A stretch of DNA of 23,526 nt, taken from positions 1 to 23,526 of the forward strand of contig LRSR01009209.1 in NCBI GenBank assembly GCA_001579985.1, written 5' to 3'. Position 1 is the stretch's first letter; each line of letters opens with the position of its first letter. The stretch comes from Hypsibius dujardini. Its lineage: Eukaryota > Tardigrada > Eutardigrada > Parachela > Hypsibiidae. Below, in pieces: positions 20,412 through 23,526 of this stretch. The translations under genes were made by a program, and so were the position numbers. The notes beneath the pieces are model-generated. The model searched no databases. It saw only the letters and a list, made by a program, of their open reading frames with translations, and was not told the origin of the DNA.

Positions 20412-20984
20412 TCAGCTGTAGCAGTAGAATATGGTTAATAGGGTAGATAGAATTACTAAGCAAGTTACTAGTGAGCCAAACAGCTCTGATGATTGGATAT
20501 GAGGACTTGTTGGGCGTGGTCCAACAACTGCCCTACACCAGAAAATTATTGTCCTCGCGTGCTGGTATACTGTAGTATTTTTTTCGGAAACGACGCAAGG
20601 TCGGAGTGATCGGACTGGTCCTTCAGTAGTAATTGCAGAGTTGGTTTTCAGAGACGGAGGTGCACGATGACTCCATTCAATCACCAAATTAAACTGAGCT
20701 TTACGAGGTGGTGGAATCAAAATGCTAAACCAAATAGCAGTATGATTTTGAAGTGCTGAAATGAAAGTTAATAAAGTTGCTGCCAGAGTCTGCTCGGTTT
20801 GCGTAACCGCACCTGAGTTCAGCACACTGTTGTACGTGACATTGTAGACCAGCCGTAAAAAAGTTGAAGTTTTCTGATTTCGGCAAATTTGTTCAGTCAG
20901 CGATAAAAACGTTTCTTTTTTCAACAAATTTGCAGCGGAGATAATCTCCCCTATGTGCTGAAGTGTCCCACATCCTCCAGATTT
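20412..20984 (-). CDS. Unassigned long open frame (about 191 codons), possible exon or relic
   Basis: I do not recognise this protein. The frame is open from just after a TGA at 20985-20987 to TGA at 20412-20414, unusually long for AT-rich non-coding DNA. There is no ATG near the beginning, so if real it is an internal or last exon. It reads CGTLQHIGEIISAANLLKKE, LVYNVTYNSVLNSGAVTQTE, TLAATLLTFISALQNHTAIW and later FNLVIEWSHRAPPSLKT. It ends with a hydrophobic stretch (FGSLVTCLVILSTLLTIFY) that could be a membrane segment. Two possible N-glycosylation sites (NVT, NHT) would suit a secreted or membrane protein. A second minus-strand frame (21273-20893) overlaps its start, suggesting a frameshift or a neighbouring exon. 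No flanking splice site is clearly strong. Confidence 0.35.
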   Translation of the reverse strand, partial: KSGGCGTLQHIGEIISAANLLKKETFLSLTEQICRNQKTSTFLRLVYNVTYNSVLNSGAVTQTEQTLAATLLTFISALQNHTAIWFSILIPPPRKAQFNLVIEWSHRAPPSLKTNSAITTEGPVRSLRPCVVSEKNTTVYQHARTIIFWCRAVVGPRPTSPHIQSSELFGSLVTCLVILSTLLTIFYCYS

Positions 20985-21686
20985 TCACGCTGCGTGACCC
21001 AATGTGCTGACATGCGTCTAACGCTGAAGCGTTCCGAAAACTGAAATTATGATACCGTACACAACAGATGAGCCGATATTTTGCTGAGCTGTCAGTACCA
21101 CACATCCGCATACGTGAGATGTGCAATTTTATTCGTGAAGTGGGCTTGATGAGTACCAAGTTTTTTCGTAGGTAAAAACCGAAATGTATTTTATTTAAAG
21201 ATGGAGGCTGTTCCGACATGGAAATACCTTCTTCGAAACGTGACGAAAATCCGCGTGCAAATTTTTTTTTCACTCGTTGTGTTGCTCCATCGTTTCGGTC
21301 AATCTCCAGGTGTCTTGCTGTGGACAGGTTCTTCTAGCCGGTGTCCATAATGTTTCCAATCATCTCAGATTTACGTAAGGAACGCGTCCATGAGAAATCT
21401 AAAATCCGAGTCATTCCGCTTAAGCAGAGTTGCGATGGATGGGTGTGACAAACTAAGTGTGGTTGAACATCCTCTGATACGCGGGCAATTGACCTTCCGC
21501 CAAATGTTGATAGATACAGGCTGTTGTAGGGTTATGATCTGCTCCCTCTGTAGTCCTTTGTGTGTTTCTCTATAAGTTCTCCAAAACTGTATGTTGTCAA
21601 TATTTTCTTAATTACTGATGCAAAATATCAAGTAAGATGAATTTTTTAGAATTAATTCTGAGGAGAAACGTTTAACTGATGCTGTT
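20985..21686. other. Spacer with a second coding-like minus-strand frame
   Basis: The minus-strand frame 21273-20893 (126 codons) reads LNKIHFGFYLRKNLVLIKP and NASALDACQHIGSRSVKIWR and runs into the start of the 20984-20412 frame. The two may be parts of one damaged coding region. No family was recognised. The rest (21274-21686) shows nothing clear. Confidence 0.3.
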
Positions 21687-22985
21687 TTAAATCAGTGGTT
21701 TTTTTTCCACTATCAAGCCCTTTCTACGTAAGGAGCTTGCTCTCTTCCGTGATGTTGCTGGTCTGATGCTTAATGTCGTACAGGTATCAGGTTTTTTCTG
21801 ATCACTGGCGTCTGTTTGTGAGGTGAAGATCATTCCGCTTTTGAGGCGCGTTTCATTTCTATCTTTCACCAGCGCGCCCGTGATATCACTATTGTCATCT
21901 CCTGTCTCCTGCTGGGAGAGTTTTTTAGGTTCGACGAAACATTTGATTGTTGTCGTAATGGTGGTAGTTAATCAACTAACAAACGCGTTCGTTCCTGTCA
22001 CACTGCGCATTTGATTGGAAAAACTGCTCAGCGACTTATATATTCTCTGCCGCCTATTCGGGCTTAAGTCTCGGAAAGAGCTTGAAATGACTAATTCCGT
22101 GCTTCACCAAAAGGTCCTTTTGAACTTGGTGGACTGAACAGTGGCCTTGCACAGTGTGGCCGGAATAAATATTGACGCCTTCTTTCTGGCAAAAACTTTG
22201 GAGAAGACTTTTTGAGGAGATGGTTTGTCTGCCACCTATTCGACTGGATGTACTTGCTGAGATCCAATGATCCGGGTAATTTCTTGTTCTGACATTGACA
22301 TCCCTCAGCTTTGATAGCGTGGATCTCCGGAACTATGATGATCATCAATATTGCGACTAACCATAATGGGAGCTAGCTGGTGAAATGTTTGATTCCAAAC
22401 CCCTTCGGTTGATTCCTATGCCTCGCTGATTTCCGCATTGCGTATTCTTATTCCGCTTGTTCTGGTTCCACTTGCTTTTCCCCCAACTCCGAAGCTCCCG
22501 TCTTCCGATGTTCTCTTGCTCTTCTAGTGTGGTTTATTAGAGATGTTAGAGATGAGTAGTTTGACGTAGTGGTTTTACTAAAAACTCCGGGCTGTTCTCA
22601 CGTTCCGGTGATTTCTCCATTATTGGAGCAGCCGCCATTTGGTAGCTGATTTCTGTGGAGGCTGGAATTCGTTGCTTGTAGCAACCTTCCGTCCTTCCGG
22701 AATGAAGTACCCCTTCTCCGTTAATTCACTAATTTGTGACACTTCGGCCCACCGACGCGTTGCACAGAACCAACCGTCGAATTCGTTGGGGTATCTTATT
22801 GTTAGCTTTTTGCTGCTGATGGTACCTTTCGTGCATGTGAAAGTCGTTAAGTACGTTAGCCCGAGCGAGACCAATTTGCTTAATTCTAGGACTCTGACTT
22901 CGCATGGGTGGTCTTCTGCGTCAGAAAACAGGCGGAATAATTCAACCAGAAAGCCATGGCAAAACATGGCACATCTCAATAGCAT
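21687..22985 (-). pseudogene. Degenerate single-frame coding region, unassigned (transposon or gene relic)
   Basis: One minus-strand frame stays largely open over about 1.3 kb, with roughly nine in-frame stops instead of the many more expected in non-coding sequence of this composition. The upstream end (22985-22620) is unbroken for 121 codons: VLELSKLVSLGLTYLTTFTC, LTIRYPNEFDGWFCATRRWA, ISELTEKGYFIPEGRKVAT. The downstream end is open for about 95 codons to a stop at 21687, with VEPKKLSQQETGDDNSDITG and IRPATSRKRASSLRRKGLIV. The middle holds single stops, for example in VHPVE*VADKPSPQKVFSKV. This is the pattern of a decaying open frame. I cannot name the family; an old retroelement or DNA-transposon ORF is one option. 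Confidence 0.4.
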
Positions 22986-23170
22986 TCCTAATTAACGGCG
23001 GCTGAGTAGTGATTTGACTGCATAGCAAGAGAAAGGGTTTGAACTTTAATTTAATGTTTGTTTCAAGGTTTGAATTAATGTGTATCGCCGCAGTGAAATG
23101 CAAACACTACGTTTTCAACTCTATTCTAAGTTCAAGGTTAATATCCAAATTCCTCAAAAAACAGTTTAAT

Positions 23171-23526
23171 GATCTTCTGGGGATGATAAAAGACGCTGAT
23201 GTCAATGACCTAGAGGGACACGAGCAAAATTCAGGTGATGCCAAAAAAAGGACGTGGAGAGCGAAACAGGAATAATCAAATACGTAATACGACTTGCAAA
23301 AGCCGATTAAGAATAAGACCCGCCAATGCGACACATGATCGTACCAATCCGTGAATCTGCTCCTCCAGTGGAATATAGCACATTGAGAGAATAATCGCTG
23401 CTGGACGTGCAGGCTGATGGTGTCCACTGTCAGAATCATCCTGCAGCAGAGAGAGAGGATGAAGATGAAGAGGATGAAGATGACGACGTTGAAGAAGATG
23501 AGGAAGACGACTTGGAGGATGATGAA
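23171..23526 (+). CDS. Possible two-exon segment with an acidic tract, running off the right edge (partial)
   Basis: I do not recognise the gene. From 23395 to the end of the window one + strand frame has no stop and becomes a dense Asp/Glu tract (AEREDEDEEDEDDDVEED...). A CAG acceptor at 23446 (ATCATCCTGCAG|CAGAG) would start an exon at 23447. Upstream, a frame reading FNDLLGMIKDADVNDLEGHE reaches a donor-like AATTCAG|GTGATG at 23234. Donor phase 1 and acceptor phase 2 fit together (G+CA = Ala), giving a plausible 212-base intron. The start of the upstream exon is unclear (a possible acceptor AAAAAACAG lies before 23164). Acidic tracts like this occur in histone chaperones and many nuclear or ER proteins, so no function is assigned. 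Low-complexity repeat DNA without a gene is the alternative. Confidence 0.28.
23449..23526 (+). repeat. GA-rich low-complexity tract (GATGAAGA-type)
   Basis: An almost purine-only run built from GAGGATGAAGATGAAGAGGA-like units, reaching the edge of the window. It may be coding (see the acidic tract) or a simple repeat. Confidence 0.8.

Noticed and set aside
22639-22995. A 118-codon + strand frame
   Set aside because: It is antisense to the minus-strand frame 22620-22985, which belongs to a longer same-frame region and looks more protein-like.

Overview
The window is animal nuclear DNA, AT-rich by eye. Real genes are sparse and split by GT-AG introns of several hundred bases, and the spaces between them hold transposons and relics. 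There are no bacterial operons, Shine-Dalgarno sites, rRNA or CRISPR arrays. The protein types (Golgi-type glycosyltransferase, CASD1-like esterase, FkbM-like domain, DD37D mariner, LINE) suggest a protostome-type invertebrate. I cannot name the species or phylum.

Left third (1-9.0 kb), the genic part. A last exon of an FkbM-like methyltransferase-family gene lies on the + strand (1156-1622). Facing it is a two-exon minus-strand gene for a DXD glycosyltransferase of the Gly_transf_sug type (4306-3997 joined to 3320-2650, 326 aa). Next, also on the minus strand, is a three-exon gene (9032-8797, 7984-7580, 6959-6542, 352 aa) for a type II membrane protein that matches only the lumenal esterase half of CASD1, the sialate O-acetyltransferase. 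All splice phases agree. At 9901-10052 a piece of the N-terminus of UDP-glucose 6-dehydrogenase ends in a frameshift and is probably a relic. All four relate to glycan synthesis or modification, which makes this a possible glycan-modification neighbourhood; a joint function is inference.

Middle (10-17 kb). An intact DD37D (maT-like) mariner element sits at 11373-12690, with 24-bp terminal repeats, TA target duplication and an unbroken 343-aa transposase. A truncated, frameshifted LINE reverse-transcriptase tail lies at 15671-16451. Three hairpin-type short inverted-repeat elements (MITE-like) occur at 609-738, 5194-5382 and 17951-18262. A rearranged, inverted copy of the first lies at 19684-19807.

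Right part (18-23.5 kb). This part holds repeats (a 37-bp direct repeat pair and a GCGTTTT tandem) and two minus-strand coding-like stretches that I cannot assign: an unbroken 191-codon frame at 20412-20984, and a decaying single-frame region at 21687-22985. At the right edge a possible + strand gene begins, whose last visible exon encodes a strongly acidic tract.
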